Origin: an uncultured Bacteroidota bacterium
GTDB taxonomy: Bacteria; Bacteroidota; Bacteroidia; Bacteroidales; P3
NCBI GenBank assembly: GCA_902775135.1
Contig: CACYKY010000011.1
Span: forward strand, 62,001 to 126,000
Length of the DNA stretch: 64,000 nucleotides
Direction of reading: 5' to 3'
The notes beneath the pieces are model-generated. The model was given only the letters and a program-made list of their open reading frames with translations. It made no database searches and was not told where the DNA came from. The position numbers were made by a program, and so were the translations under genes. Below, in pieces: positions 44,901-52,028 of this stretch. Position 1 is the stretch's first letter, and the number at the start of each line of letters is the position of its first letter.

Positions 44901-45153
44901 CTCCGCCTTCGAGCCGGTGAGCACCGCCAGCGGATGGCAATGGAATGATGGCCTGCGTTATTATACCGACGTGCGCGACGATTGTGTGAATTGTTACATC
45001 GACCGTCTCAACGAAGGCCATTACTACGTTGAGTATGACCTCTGGGTCCGCCACGCCGGCACCTTCGCCACTGGCATCGGCATCCTCCGCAGCGTCTACG
45101 CCCCCGAGTTCCGGGCCAACACCCCGTCAGCCCAACTCCGCGTAGCGGATTGA
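38971..45153 (+). CDS. Very large alpha-2-macroglobulin-like protein with embedded CarboxypepD/TonB-plug-like segment
   Basis: 2060 residues. A signal peptide (MKGRRFFALAVFVVSAFSVYGQ) follows a seven-residue N-terminus; the ATG at 38992 may be the true start. DRPIYRLGDTVRF near residue 545 is an MG2-like macroglobulin motif. Near residues 1150-1235, RGTIVDAKTGEALPFVPVVL and FVINKIPAGEYELEVSYVGY form a CarboxypepD_reg-like domain, followed by VEIVADKVPVIEV and a DIARMPGNSVEEIVAAVGG segment resembling a TonB-receptor plug start. Residues about 1340-1430 (GRVEVSFTMPDGLTQWQLHGFAWT) are the A2M domain. Where the thioester CxEQ is expected (about residues 1560-1583) there is NLYMANSIYV, so no thioester is seen. 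Several repeat insertions interrupt it. Probably a periplasmic or surface protein; function unknown. Confidence 0.85.
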   Translation: MEYKHIVMKGRRFFALAVFVVSAFSVYGQKDFGGSRLDTLIGNGQYATAYPLAQEQYRQALQKGGSDLLSSAFYLTALDYAYSKSPEDSALARYSRLTRSLRGADRAVAYVFLYQTYQKLYERFSYRMRKYGMVSDDPARNPRLWHWQRMEDTLRVCADSVLAQAEALRTADARNYSWIGGGENGVPVADSSLLGTLVQALLSPCHAFSDSLEQSLHQRVSALYADGSDEMRLWLDLYRLEGNYHDSVLAALDSLKQHYMPRLQSLEMKAWMDYRRALCLSYAECKVEAERLCLEVERTYAGTCGARWCRELRREICAPGFEVSYNTTESSRRSRLAMVEGRNMRWVDFRLVPRDSVPDSLRRAHRMDTLRTLPATKEWRQELPDAADHLTHRHLVALPPVPQGDYYLVAMTDSLFCYDDYQSVDAVFIAYNFDRAAGKMTCLQPSSGYLVDRVTGQPLVGRRVTLHLEGTLTDRDYRRRQRTDKEGYFHFPVSSSRYMLQVANGLSADVDGYEYEYGNDQYYRDVQSNMVAKPDSKHLEIIMTDRPIYRLGDTVRFSCVAYKEKNSGEAWEKRLKPASKVKLLATFGDTDYDAKDTLFLTTDKHGRCWGEFVIPPDGKNGTYSLRVVEPDYESTLRETYNGYCRVEVEAYKAPRFAVTLSTTAEGAADTGSARRFGQPITVYGAAMSFSGAPMTGAKVKWEVSCERMVDPWQSTSIANDFPYADSLAVDDDGLFQFTFTPQRDDIAGGTPALRTYIYTAYVRVMDADGELHEQRLAFHVSDADGYCVVTTDDLSHLTFVYNNFDHQPLKGDVHVELYQLRQPDTLRVLHRLMREHPDARWVGSRAAFREAFPHLAFSPEEGDRHLWPVVAKRYEGTTGERRLDIDGLPSGLYRVSISTPDGERHDTLINHVARGERVTGNDIVWLRSTPDMKNPYVVVNVRVGDTVRFELGSPFGEQPLYYCVSHAAKVYRRGMMVLDSSRATEFVIPVTSDMKDGFVVNLTAVRDGRTFNYQYRAFVVRPDQRLTVDIETFRDRMQPGEQERWHLRIASGDTLDGQPRNGVEANLCLTMYDKALDELRHHRYGFWPWFFESQDVRVYEMGTRTGTMTGKGNLPPFSGRQIASMNRPMFGLALPSSDDYCRQVALRFYPGVVRGTIVDAKTGEALPFVPVVLKRNGKKEAVATTDFDGNFVINKIPAGEYELEVSYVGYKRLNRRVTIGAGVGQRWNIALSSTATSLECVEIVADKVPVIEVGAPESGARMSADDIARMPGNSVEEIVAAVGGLGYSDARGENAMVTLQGGVRKRTGVNVPKEAIAEFQPLLQFDGRAGEAPALRKNLSAVALFEPALRSDKEGRVEVSFTMPDGLTQWQLHGFAWTDNFQVGVLDRTLYTQKDLMVQPLMPRFLRQGDTTEIRAKVSNLTDSAMNVVVELEVESVKMKAESHVAAHSSSVVSFRVPVGDDWHMADYKISATQSLGHSATQPLSHSATHHHTDGEQGRLPVLSNRERVTTSRLLYIAGTTDPARPKTASYSYSFSPLDSVSVAFNASPMDYAVQALPQFKRHRMPGNLYMANSIYVNHLSSTLLPLSDKERKRKVKQVRDDLHNLLQNQTSQGGWSWMPGGKETSLHITAAILERLARCTSLMSGDEFRNSKYYKPYWRRAVAALDKEVVSSYQQSTQPLSHSATQSLRYSSTPPLATLFARSFYLDMFPIAECDSITREAYDYYYRRCRVQSEQELSLMSQGQLALLMLRMGDTAEAVAMANRIKEMAHTDEQQGMYWVKNVGGYGWYQRPVETASLLVDVFADVLKDWESVNRIQQWILSAKQGTTWKTDMATASAVAALLRQPADTVRSLPATLTVNGQPYEEFNQSHAGEDAGAPNASANSQFSTFNFQLENPSPYPAWGAVFVSREMPLDSIEYDGTGISLRKTFSLVAADGSLQLLDSASTLHTGDRVRVHIDIYCERDMDNMVLSDQRASAFEPVSTASGWQWNDGLRYYTDVRDDCVNCYIDRLNEGHYYVEYDLWVRHAGTFATGIGILRSVYAPEFRANTPSAQLRVAD
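41209..41230. repeat. REP-like palindrome inserted in the A2M gene, copy 1
   Basis: GCTGGCG-GGA-CGCCAGC is a 7-bp stem with GGA loop, followed by GCTCC shared with 44587-44609. Encodes AGGTPALR in frame. Confidence 0.65.
42955..42978. repeat. REP-like sequence in the A2M gene, diverged copy 2
   Basis: GCTGGCGAGGCCCCGGCGCT resembles 41209-41230 and 44587-44609 but the stem is imperfect. Encodes AGEAPALR. Confidence 0.45.
43382..43440. repeat. CACTCAGC-type repeat inserted in the A2M gene
   Basis: Tandem CACTCAGC/CACTCAGT-like octamers translate as a Ser/Thr/His-rich low-complexity stretch (TQPLSHSATQPLSHSAT) that does not resemble A2M sequence. A second array of the same type is at 44001-44070. 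Confidence 0.8.
44001..44070. repeat. CACTCAGC-type repeat, second array in the A2M gene
   Basis: Same octamer family as 43382-43440, read in frame as STQPLSHSATQSLRYSSTPP. Confidence 0.75.
44587..44654. repeat. REP-like palindrome followed by CAATTTTCAACTTTC-type repeat
   Basis: GCCGGCG-AGGA-CGCCGGC (44587-44604) is a 7-bp hairpin, followed at 44629-44654 by CAATTTTCAACTTTCAATTT, an AT-rich repeat. Both are read through in frame, giving EDAGAPNAS and QFSTFNFQLEN. Confidence 0.7.
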
Positions 45154-45173
45154 TGAAAAAAAACAGTATAAAA

Positions 45174-45215
45174 GTGTCCGCTGTCCTGAATCTCAGGACG
45201 GCGGACACGTTTTTT
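45174..45215. terminator. Bidirectional terminator between A2M and flotillin genes
   Basis: GTGTCCGC pairs with GCGGACAC and internally GTCCTGA with TCAGGAC (stem 45174-45208), followed by T6 (45210-45215). On the opposite strand it is preceded by A-rich sequence, so it can serve both convergent genes. Confidence 0.9.
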
Positions 45216-45235
45216 GTTTATACCGTTGCGGTAGG

Positions 45236-46735
45236 TTACTTCTTGACGTCAACTCTGCTGTCGCTGTCGAGGTTGATGTTGCGGTTCACCTTGGCGTCTA
45301 TGGTGTTGGCGCGGACAATGTCGGTCATGTTGACGCCGGTGGCGCTCTCGATGACGTCGAAACTCTGCTTGATGACCGTGGGCACGGCGCCGCTGATGCC
45401 GGCGGCGTCGGCACCACTGGTGCCGTAGACGTTCATGTTCTTGATGGCGGAGATAGGCTCGCTGACGTGCTGCGCCACCTCGGGAATGATCTTCACCATC
45501 ATGTCGAGGATGGCCGCCTGGCCGTAGCGCTCGTAGGCTTCGGCTTTCTTCTGCATGGCCTCGGCTTCGGCAAGACCCTTCTTCTCGATGGCGATAGCCT
45601 CGGCCTCGCCGGCTTTCTGTATCTTGTAGGCTTCGGCTTCGCCGTTGGCCTTGATACCCTCGGCTTCGAGCACCATGGCCTGCTTTTTGGCCTCGGCCAG
45701 GGCAATCTGGGCGCGGGCTTCCTGCTCGGCGCGGTAGGCCTGGGCTTCGGCCTCGCGCTTCTGCTGCTCAAGGTCGGCAGCGGCCTGTAGCTCAATGCGG
45801 TACTTGTCGGCGTCGGACTTCTTCATCACCTCGGCCTGCAGCTCGTTCTCGCGGATCTTCACACGCTCGGCGGTAAGCACCTGCTCGCGTTTGGTCTGCT
45901 CAATCTGGGCGTCGACGGTCTTGGTGTTGATGGTCTTCTGCTGTTCCTGACGCTGGATCTCGTAGGCGGCATCGGCGTCGGCCTTCTTGGTCTGCTCCAC
46001 GATGGTCAGCTCCGAACGCTTGACGGAGAGCTCGTTCTGGCGGATGGCTATCTGGGTCTGGCTGTCCACCTGGGCGTCGTTGGCCTCCTTCTGGGCCTCG
46101 GCCTCGGCTTTGGCGATGTCGCGCTCGGCGTTGGCCTTGTTGATTTTAGCCTGCTTGCGGATGGTCCACGTGTTGTCGGCGCCGAGGTCCTCGATGAGGT
46201 TCTTCTCGTCGGTGACGTTCTGGATATTGCACGAAATGATGCGCAGGCCGAGGGCCTCCATGTCCTTCTGGGCCTTGTTCATGATTTCGTCGCTGAACTT
46301 GTCGCGGTTGATGTTGATGTCGCGCAGCGAGAGGGAGCCGATGACTTCGCGCATGTTGCCCTCCAGCGAGTCCTGCACCTGCTTGGAGATGTCGGCACCG
46401 TTCATGTTCAGGAAGTTCTTGGCGGCGAGGCGCACCCCTTCGATGTCGGGGATGACCTGGATTTTGGCCACGGCGTCGACGTTGACATTGATGAAGTCGT
46501 TGGTGGGCACGCTGCGGCTGGTCTTGATGTCGGCGGTCACCTGGCCCAGGAACACCTTGTCCAGTCGCTCCAGCAACGGCACACGCAGTCCGCCCTTACC
46601 AATGTAGATACGCGGCTTGCGGTTGAGTCCGGAGACGATGTAGGCCACCGACGGCGGCGCTTTGATGTAGGAAACCAGGATGATGAACAGTACGACGACT
46701 GCCACGACGATGATGGTAATGACGATGTTGCTCAT
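45236..46735 (-). CDS. Flotillin-like SPFH-domain membrane protein
   Basis: 499 residues. One N-terminal helix (VITIIVVAVVVLFIILVS) anchors it; IVSGLNRKPRIYIGKGG and LSLRDININRDKF begin an SPFH/band-7 domain. Residues about 195-420 are a coiled coil rich in Ala-Glu/Lys (AEAEAQKEANDAQ, EAEAMQKKAEAYERYG) as in flotillin/YqiK. Such proteins form membrane microdomain scaffolds. It is the last gene of a three-gene operon with kamB and kamC, 10 bases after kamC; the link to those genes is unexplained. Confidence 0.93.
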   Translation of the reverse strand: MSNIVITIIVVAVVVLFIILVSYIKAPPSVAYIVSGLNRKPRIYIGKGGLRVPLLERLDKVFLGQVTADIKTSRSVPTNDFINVNVDAVAKIQVIPDIEGVRLAAKNFLNMNGADISKQVQDSLEGNMREVIGSLSLRDININRDKFSDEIMNKAQKDMEALGLRIISCNIQNVTDEKNLIEDLGADNTWTIRKQAKINKANAERDIAKAEAEAQKEANDAQVDSQTQIAIRQNELSVKRSELTIVEQTKKADADAAYEIQRQEQQKTINTKTVDAQIEQTKREQVLTAERVKIRENELQAEVMKKSDADKYRIELQAAADLEQQKREAEAQAYRAEQEARAQIALAEAKKQAMVLEAEGIKANGEAEAYKIQKAGEAEAIAIEKKGLAEAEAMQKKAEAYERYGQAAILDMMVKIIPEVAQHVSEPISAIKNMNVYGTSGADAAGISGAVPTVIKQSFDVIESATGVNMTDIVRANTIDAKVNRNINLDSDSRVDVKK

Positions 46736-46745
46736 AATGTTGTAT

Positions 46746-48134
46746 TTAATGGTTAATATTCTCTTGTGCCAGGCTGATGAGCTGCTCGTCGCAGCCGAGG
46801 ATGGAGGCTATGCGTAGGGCCTCGTGCGGTACGTTGTCGCTTTGGTCCTCGGTGAGGGAATAGTCAATGAAGCGGTTGATACTCTGCGGCGTAAGCGGTA
46901 TGTTCTCCATCCCCTCGACGAAGCCCTTCACCCGCAGGCGGCGACAATCTGTGCCGAGCTGGCCATAGTGGGTGGTGATAAGGGTGATGGAGGGCAGCGT
47001 CTCCAATATTCTTATGATGGCTTGCACCAGGGCTTTGCCCTCGACGGGATTAGTGGTGCGCGCCGGCTCGTCGATGAGCACCAGCATGCGTTGGGAGCGA
47101 CAGGCTTGCAGTATGTTGCTGATTTTGATGATTTCCGATGCATAGGAGGAGAGACCGTTCATCTCGTCCTGGTCGTCGCCGATGGAGGTCACCACACCTT
47201 CCACCAGGCACACCGTAGCCTCCTCGGCGGGTACGAACATGCCACATTGGGCCATGATTTGTGCGGTGCCTATACTCTTGAGCAATACCGTTTTGCCAGC
47301 CATATTGGCTCCGGTAACAAGGCATACACCCGAGTGTACCTCGATGTCAACAGGCTGATAGCGTAGATGCATCTCCTCGTTGCGTTGCTTGATGCGGGGA
47401 TTGACCAACTTGCGGTAGCAGATGCTGTCACCAATGGCGGGTCGCACCAGGTTCCAACGGATGGCCAACTCGGCACGCGCCAGTAGGAAATCGGCGTAAG
47501 CCATTTGTTCCATGGTCTTTACGAGTGTGCCTACCCATGGGTGAAGTTCGTCCGAGAGGCGCACGCATACGCGGTTCTGTATCTCGCTTTGGCGAGCCAA
47601 CAAGTCGCTGATGCGCATCGGGTCGCCGCCAGAGGTCTGCAGGGCATTCAACTCGCGCCTCAGCGTGGGTAGTTCTGGGTCGTAACTGTCATAGATGTAG
47701 AAGTTTGCGATACCAGTATGGTCGGGGTCGAGGATGGCGAAAGGCTCGCTGCAATCCGGCATCGGCAGGGTGGGGGTGAGGCCCAAACCCTCGATGGCGG
47801 TAACAGCGGAGCGCGAAAGGGAGCAAAGATTCTTGATTTCAAAGAGTTCCACCTCGTTGAGCGGGGTGTGGTTGGCCAGAGAGGCAAAGGTGCCGCTGAG
47901 GTCGTGCAAGCACATCAGGCAGTGGCGCAAGTCGATGTAGTAGCGGCGGTTAGGGATGTCGTTGGTGGCGCGGATGGCTTCCTCCAGGCGATCCCACTCA
48001 GCCTCGAGGTCAGCGGCCGAGGTGCAGAAGGTGGCATTGAGCATGGCCCTACGGCCGGCAGCCGACATAAGGTCCATGCTATCAGTGATGTATTGGAAGC
48101 CAGCATCACTCTTCAATAGTTCTTTTATCTTCAT
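46746..48134 (-). CDS. MutS-like ATPase, KamC-type lysine 5,6-aminomutase reactivase homologue
   Basis: 462 residues, much shorter than MutS (about 850). Only the MutS ATPase end is clear: VTGANMAGKTVLLKSIGTAQ (Walker A), MLVLIDEPARTTNP (Walker B) and ITTHYGQLGT; the N-terminal half lacks the mismatch-recognition F-x-E. The pairing with a KamB-like P-loop protein (ATGA overlap, 48131-48134) is the arrangement of KamB/KamC, which reactivate the adenosylcobalamin enzyme lysine 5,6-aminomutase. No kamD/kamE genes are in this window. Alternatively a MutS2-like recombination protein. Confidence 0.75.
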   Translation of the reverse strand: MKIKELLKSDAGFQYITDSMDLMSAAGRRAMLNATFCTSAADLEAEWDRLEEAIRATNDIPNRRYYIDLRHCLMCLHDLSGTFASLANHTPLNEVELFEIKNLCSLSRSAVTAIEGLGLTPTLPMPDCSEPFAILDPDHTGIANFYIYDSYDPELPTLRRELNALQTSGGDPMRISDLLARQSEIQNRVCVRLSDELHPWVGTLVKTMEQMAYADFLLARAELAIRWNLVRPAIGDSICYRKLVNPRIKQRNEEMHLRYQPVDIEVHSGVCLVTGANMAGKTVLLKSIGTAQIMAQCGMFVPAEEATVCLVEGVVTSIGDDQDEMNGLSSYASEIIKISNILQACRSQRMLVLIDEPARTTNPVEGKALVQAIIRILETLPSITLITTHYGQLGTDCRRLRVKGFVEGMENIPLTPQSINRFIDYSLTEDQSDNVPHEALRIASILGCDEQLISLAQENINH

Positions 48135-49138
48135 TGTTCTATCTTTTTCACATCGTAAACGGGGGTCTGCAGGGCGTCGCTCAGGGCATCGCAGGTGCTC
48201 TTGGAATCAAGGAGAAAACCCTGTGGCGAGGTGGGATTGAGGGTGATGGCGATGAGCTTGGAGCGCTGCAACACCATCAGTCGGTTGCCCCGACGGGTGT
48301 AGTCGACGTAGACCTCGGGGGTGACGAATATCTTCGTAAAGTCTCTTGCTATCAGTGTGATATCTTTTCCCTTCGCCGAAAGTATCTTTAACAGGCGGTC
48401 GCTGATGGCGCCGGCGGCGAAGAGTGTGTGGCCGAAGCGCAGTATGTCTTTCTCCGAACGGTCGATGAGGAAGACAGAAGCAATCTCCAGGTCGTGGATT
48501 TCCCCCTCGCTATCAATGGCCCAAATACCTGATTCTATGTTGTTGAGTCGGTTTCTCAGCGTTTCATCTACCTCGTCCAGGCAAATGAGTTGGTAAAGGT
48601 GGCGGGTTTTGGCGATGAGTTGTTTGACATTGGCCGATACTGCAGCGCCGGTGGCCAATATCATACAGTCGGTCACCGTTGGCGACGCCAGACTCAGACG
48701 CGAAAGGGCGCCATCAACAATGGATATGTCAACGCCCATGGAATCAAGGTTCTGTATTTGTCTTTTGAGTACTGCTGTGGTGGCGGCGCCAGAGAGTAGT
48801 ACCTTGCCTTGAATGAGCACTTCGGCGGTGACCAGGGGGCCGAGGGAGGTGCGCTGGTCGTCGACAGCCACGAGACGGCTGACGGCCTGGCGGATGAGGT
48901 AGTGTTTCTCCGAGGTGATGAAATGGGTTCCGCGATAGAGGGTGATTTCCGGTTTGGCGGTGGCGAAGACGCTGTCCACCTGCTCACCGTCAACACCGAT
49001 GGAGGTGACACCTACGTGGATGCCCAACTGGTTCATTCTATGTAGTATGTAGTTCAAACATACGGTCTTCCCCGTATTCTTTTCGAGTCCCACAATGGAG
49101 AGACTCTTGTGGCGTAGTATTTCCGAGATGAACGGCAT
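48131..49138 (-). CDS. P-loop protein, KamB-like reactivase subunit homologue
   Basis: 335 residues. SLSIVGLEKNTGKTVCLNYIL is a P-loop (G-x4-GKT) at residues about 16-24, with GVDGEQVD, SIVDGALSRLSLAS and CLDEVDE acidic motifs downstream. I identify it with KamB mainly because of its overlap with the MutS-like kamC homologue. Transcription would start only a few bases before the ATG given the promoter at 49149-49179, so the mRNA is almost leaderless. Function by homology only. Confidence 0.7.
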   Translation of the reverse strand: MPFISEILRHKSLSIVGLEKNTGKTVCLNYILHRMNQLGIHVGVTSIGVDGEQVDSVFATAKPEITLYRGTHFITSEKHYLIRQAVSRLVAVDDQRTSLGPLVTAEVLIQGKVLLSGAATTAVLKRQIQNLDSMGVDISIVDGALSRLSLASPTVTDCMILATGAAVSANVKQLIAKTRHLYQLICLDEVDETLRNRLNNIESGIWAIDSEGEIHDLEIASVFLIDRSEKDILRFGHTLFAAGAISDRLLKILSAKGKDITLIARDFTKIFVTPEVYVDYTRRGNRLMVLQRSKLIAITLNPTSPQGFLLDSKSTCDALSDALQTPVYDVKKIEQ

Positions 49139-49148
49139 AATTAGGTTG

Positions 49149-49179
49149 CAAAGATATGAAAAAAAATATAACTGACAAA
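49149..49179 (-). promoter_or_regulatory. Promoter of the kamB-kamC-flotillin operon
   Basis: TTTG (49179-49176), 19-base spacer, TATCTTTG (49156-49149): a full consensus match on the minus strand, ending 10 bases before the kamB start codon. Confidence 0.82.
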
Positions 49180-49219
49180 ATAGTGTTTGTCGCTTTGACT
49201 GGCAGGATGCAATATTTAT

Positions 49220-50131
49220 TTGATTTCTACGTTATTGATGATGATGAGAATGACGAGATACTTTATAGTTGCTATGGTGGTCTGGATGCCTTGTTTGATA
49301 CGTGCCCAGGTTCCCCTGCGTCTCAGCGAACTGCTTTTCCAGCCTCGCAGCGGCGAGGCGGAATACCTCGAGTTGTACAACGCTGGGAGCGTCCCAGTGG
49401 ATTTGTCCGACTACATCGTCATCCGTTGGATAGGCGATTCGCTGGGGAAGCATTATACGCTTCCGCAGCATGAGGTGGCTCCGCACGACTATGTGGTTCT
49501 GACGAAGGATGCCGCTTCTGTAACGGCTAATTATACTGTGAAGTTTGCAGGCAAACTGGTACAGTGCGACCTTCCTCCTTTCCCTAATGATGGCGGTAGT
49601 GTTGTGCTTGCCACGAAGGACAGCTCGGTGGTGGAGAAGTTCGACTACCTGCCCTCCATGCACAGCCGCCTGCTTAGGAACAAGGCCGGAGTGGCGTTGG
49701 AACGGCGGAATTTTGAGTATGATTGCAACGCTCCGGGCAACTGGTTCTCAGCGGCTTCCACGGCAGGATATGGCACTCCCACCTATGAGAATTCGCAGAG
49801 CAATGAACTGTTGGCGGAGGAGACTCATTTTGAGCTTTCTTCTTCCTTGGTTTCCCCCGACGGCGATGGTTATGAGGACGAACTCATTGTCTCCTACTCG
49901 CTGGACGACAATGATATTTACGCACGAATGCTTGTCTACGATGCTCGTGGTAACCAAGTGTGCCTACTGTTCGACGGCGGACTGCTGGGATCGCAGGGCG
50001 AAGTACGTTGGAACGGTAGGGGCAACGGCAATACCCGACTGCCTCAAGGACGCTATGTGCTCTATATCAACCTCTACGATCTGCATGGGACAAAACAGAC
50101 CATTAAGCGAGTCATCTCCATCGTCTATTAA
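49220..50131 (+). CDS. Secreted lamin-tail-domain protein with FlgD/CHU_C-like C-terminus
   Basis: 303 residues from the first ATG; a start near 49250 (MTRYFIVAMVVWMPCLIRAQ as signal peptide) may be correct. PLRLSELLFQPRSGEAEYLELYN and LSDYIVIRWIGDSLGKHY resemble the lamin tail domain (LTD). The C-terminal SPDGDGYEDELIVSYSL and RLPQGRYVLYINLYD segments resemble FlgD-Ig/CHU_C modules of secreted Bacteroidota proteins. It is likely exported to the periplasm or surface; a type IX route is possible but unproven. Divergent from kamB. Confidence 0.78.
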   Translation: MISTLLMMMRMTRYFIVAMVVWMPCLIRAQVPLRLSELLFQPRSGEAEYLELYNAGSVPVDLSDYIVIRWIGDSLGKHYTLPQHEVAPHDYVVLTKDAASVTANYTVKFAGKLVQCDLPPFPNDGGSVVLATKDSSVVEKFDYLPSMHSRLLRNKAGVALERRNFEYDCNAPGNWFSAASTAGYGTPTYENSQSNELLAEETHFELSSSLVSPDGDGYEDELIVSYSLDDNDIYARMLVYDARGNQVCLLFDGGLLGSQGEVRWNGRGNGNTRLPQGRYVLYINLYDLHGTKQTIKRVISIVY

Positions 50132-50236
50132 TAGGGATCAAACATGCCTCCAATTCGGTATTCCTTATGTACGGTTAATGAATGCTATATGGGAAAGACC
50201 GAAAACGATAGGGTGAAAGCGGACGTTTGATAGGGG

Positions 50237-52015
50237 TTAGAGCGTGGCGGTGGTTTTGTAGAGACGCTGTAGGAGTGCTTCGACGAAGAGGGCGTTGTTA
50301 CTGTCGGCGGGTTGAAGGGTGCGGCTGATGCAGTCGTAGTGCCAGCAGCCCTCGGGGAGCACCAGGTTGAGGCAGTTCTTGTCGGAATGCATGGCGAACT
50401 GGTGACGCTCCAGATATCTTGTTCCAAGGACGTTACGGCTGAATGGGAATCCATTGGCAGAGATCCCCATCTGGCATAGGAGTGTTGCAGCGAGGTCGCT
50501 TTGGCTGCAAAGATGTTCGATTGTTTTTGCCTCGCGGATAGCTCCGCCTGTCCAAAGCATCGGTATGCGCGCTACTGCGATGTCGGAGGTGGGTTGCCCT
50601 TCGACAAAGGGAATCCCATGGTCGGGGACGATGATGACCAGCATGTTCTTCCATTGGTCGCTGGCCTTCAGTCCGTCAAGGAAGGCTCCTAGACAGGAGT
50701 CGGTGTAGGCGAAAGCGTTGCGTTTGTAGTTGTCTAGTTTGTGCATGGGCACTTCCCATGGCTCATGACTGCTGAGTGTCAGCGCTGCTGCGAAGAACGG
50801 CTCTTCTTGGGGCAGGAGATTGGGTTGCAGTACGTGCTCGTCGGGCACGCCCCATGCGCTGCTGTATAGCGAGGAGGGGAAGGCGTCGCCTCCCGTAACG
50901 GAGGTGAATCCGGTTTCGGAAAGGTACATGCGCATATTGGTGAAGTCGATGTCGCCACCATAGACTATCTTGGTGGTGTAGCCAACGTCCCTGAGCGAGT
51001 TGGCTATGGAGGGGAGTTTGCGACAGAGGTCAGGACGTTTCACCAGTGTGGTGGTGGGAAGCCCCAACCATCCGCTGAGCACGGAGACAATTCCGCGGTC
51101 GGTACGGTAACTGTTGGCATAACAGTTCGAGAAATAGACGCCCTCTTTGATGTAGCGATGCAGATTGGGTGCCACCGAGTCGGTACCCACCATGCCGAGT
51201 CCTGCTCCTTCCCAGATAACGAGCAGGATGTTGGGGCGTGTAGTGTTGAGTAAGCTGTCGGCGAGGGTGCTGTCGGGCTCATAGGCGTCGCCGAGAAGGG
51301 CGTCCACCTCAGATTCGGGCATGTTGTTGAACTCCTTCGACAGGTCCTGCACTTTGAAAAGGGAGTGGAAGATGTTGAATGCGGGGTTGAGGGCAGCATG
51401 GTTGCAGAAGGGATGTGGCGAGAAGTAGGCATAGGAGGGGTTGGCTGTGGACTCGGTGAGTCCTCCGCGCATGCCCAGGAACATCGCAGCAACAGCCGGA
51501 ATCACCCATAGGCAGTTCCATAGGTGGTGCGGTTTGTCCAGGTCTTTGGGAGTGGCATGCCGCAGTCGACGATAATAGTGAAAGGCGATGAGCCCTATGA
51601 CGAGGAACGCCAGAATGGTGGCCCATACGGGAAGGCTGGCCAGCATGTCCTTGGGTTTGGCGGCGTAGATGAGGTCGTTGGCGTCGAGTTTGGCTCCCCA
51701 GAAACTATAGAGGATGGTGTCGGCAACGAAGATGAGCGACAGCACAATGGCTACCAGTATGTAGTATGGCATCAGCACTTTGCGCAGCGGGAATCGCTTG
51801 AGGAAATAGCTGATGAGCAAAACCAGCGTCGGCAGCAGGAGGAGGTAGCAGGTGGTGGCGATGTCGAGTCGCAGTCCGTGCCATAGCGACGCCATGCAGG
51901 AGAGAAAAGGTGCTCCGTCGGCCATGCTCATATTGAAAAGCATGAAGACCACCTTCTGCGTGACGAACATCAGGATGAATGTCACGAAAAGGCGCAGGAG
52001 TGCTTTTATCCGCAT
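50237..52015 (-). CDS. LtaS-like sulfatase-fold phosphoglycerol/phosphoethanolamine transferase
   Basis: 592 residues: five membrane helices up to about residue 205, then a periplasmic alkaline-phosphatase-fold domain. ILLVIWEGAG carries the metal-binding Glu, SYRTDRGIVSVLSGW the Thr nucleophile, and IIVPDHGIPF plus SSHEPWEVP further ligands. It probably adds a phosphoglycerol or related group to the surface polymer or lipid. Stop close to a convergent gene; it is the last gene of the second glycan operon, 13 bases downstream of capD. Confidence 0.9.
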   Translation of the reverse strand: MRIKALLRLFVTFILMFVTQKVVFMLFNMSMADGAPFLSCMASLWHGLRLDIATTCYLLLLPTLVLLISYFLKRFPLRKVLMPYYILVAIVLSLIFVADTILYSFWGAKLDANDLIYAAKPKDMLASLPVWATILAFLVIGLIAFHYYRRLRHATPKDLDKPHHLWNCLWVIPAVAAMFLGMRGGLTESTANPSYAYFSPHPFCNHAALNPAFNIFHSLFKVQDLSKEFNNMPESEVDALLGDAYEPDSTLADSLLNTTRPNILLVIWEGAGLGMVGTDSVAPNLHRYIKEGVYFSNCYANSYRTDRGIVSVLSGWLGLPTTTLVKRPDLCRKLPSIANSLRDVGYTTKIVYGGDIDFTNMRMYLSETGFTSVTGGDAFPSSLYSSAWGVPDEHVLQPNLLPQEEPFFAAALTLSSHEPWEVPMHKLDNYKRNAFAYTDSCLGAFLDGLKASDQWKNMLVIIVPDHGIPFVEGQPTSDIAVARIPMLWTGGAIREAKTIEHLCSQSDLAATLLCQMGISANGFPFSRNVLGTRYLERHQFAMHSDKNCLNLVLPEGCWHYDCISRTLQPADSNNALFVEALLQRLYKTTATL

Positions 52016-52028
52016 GGTTCTCAGTTAA

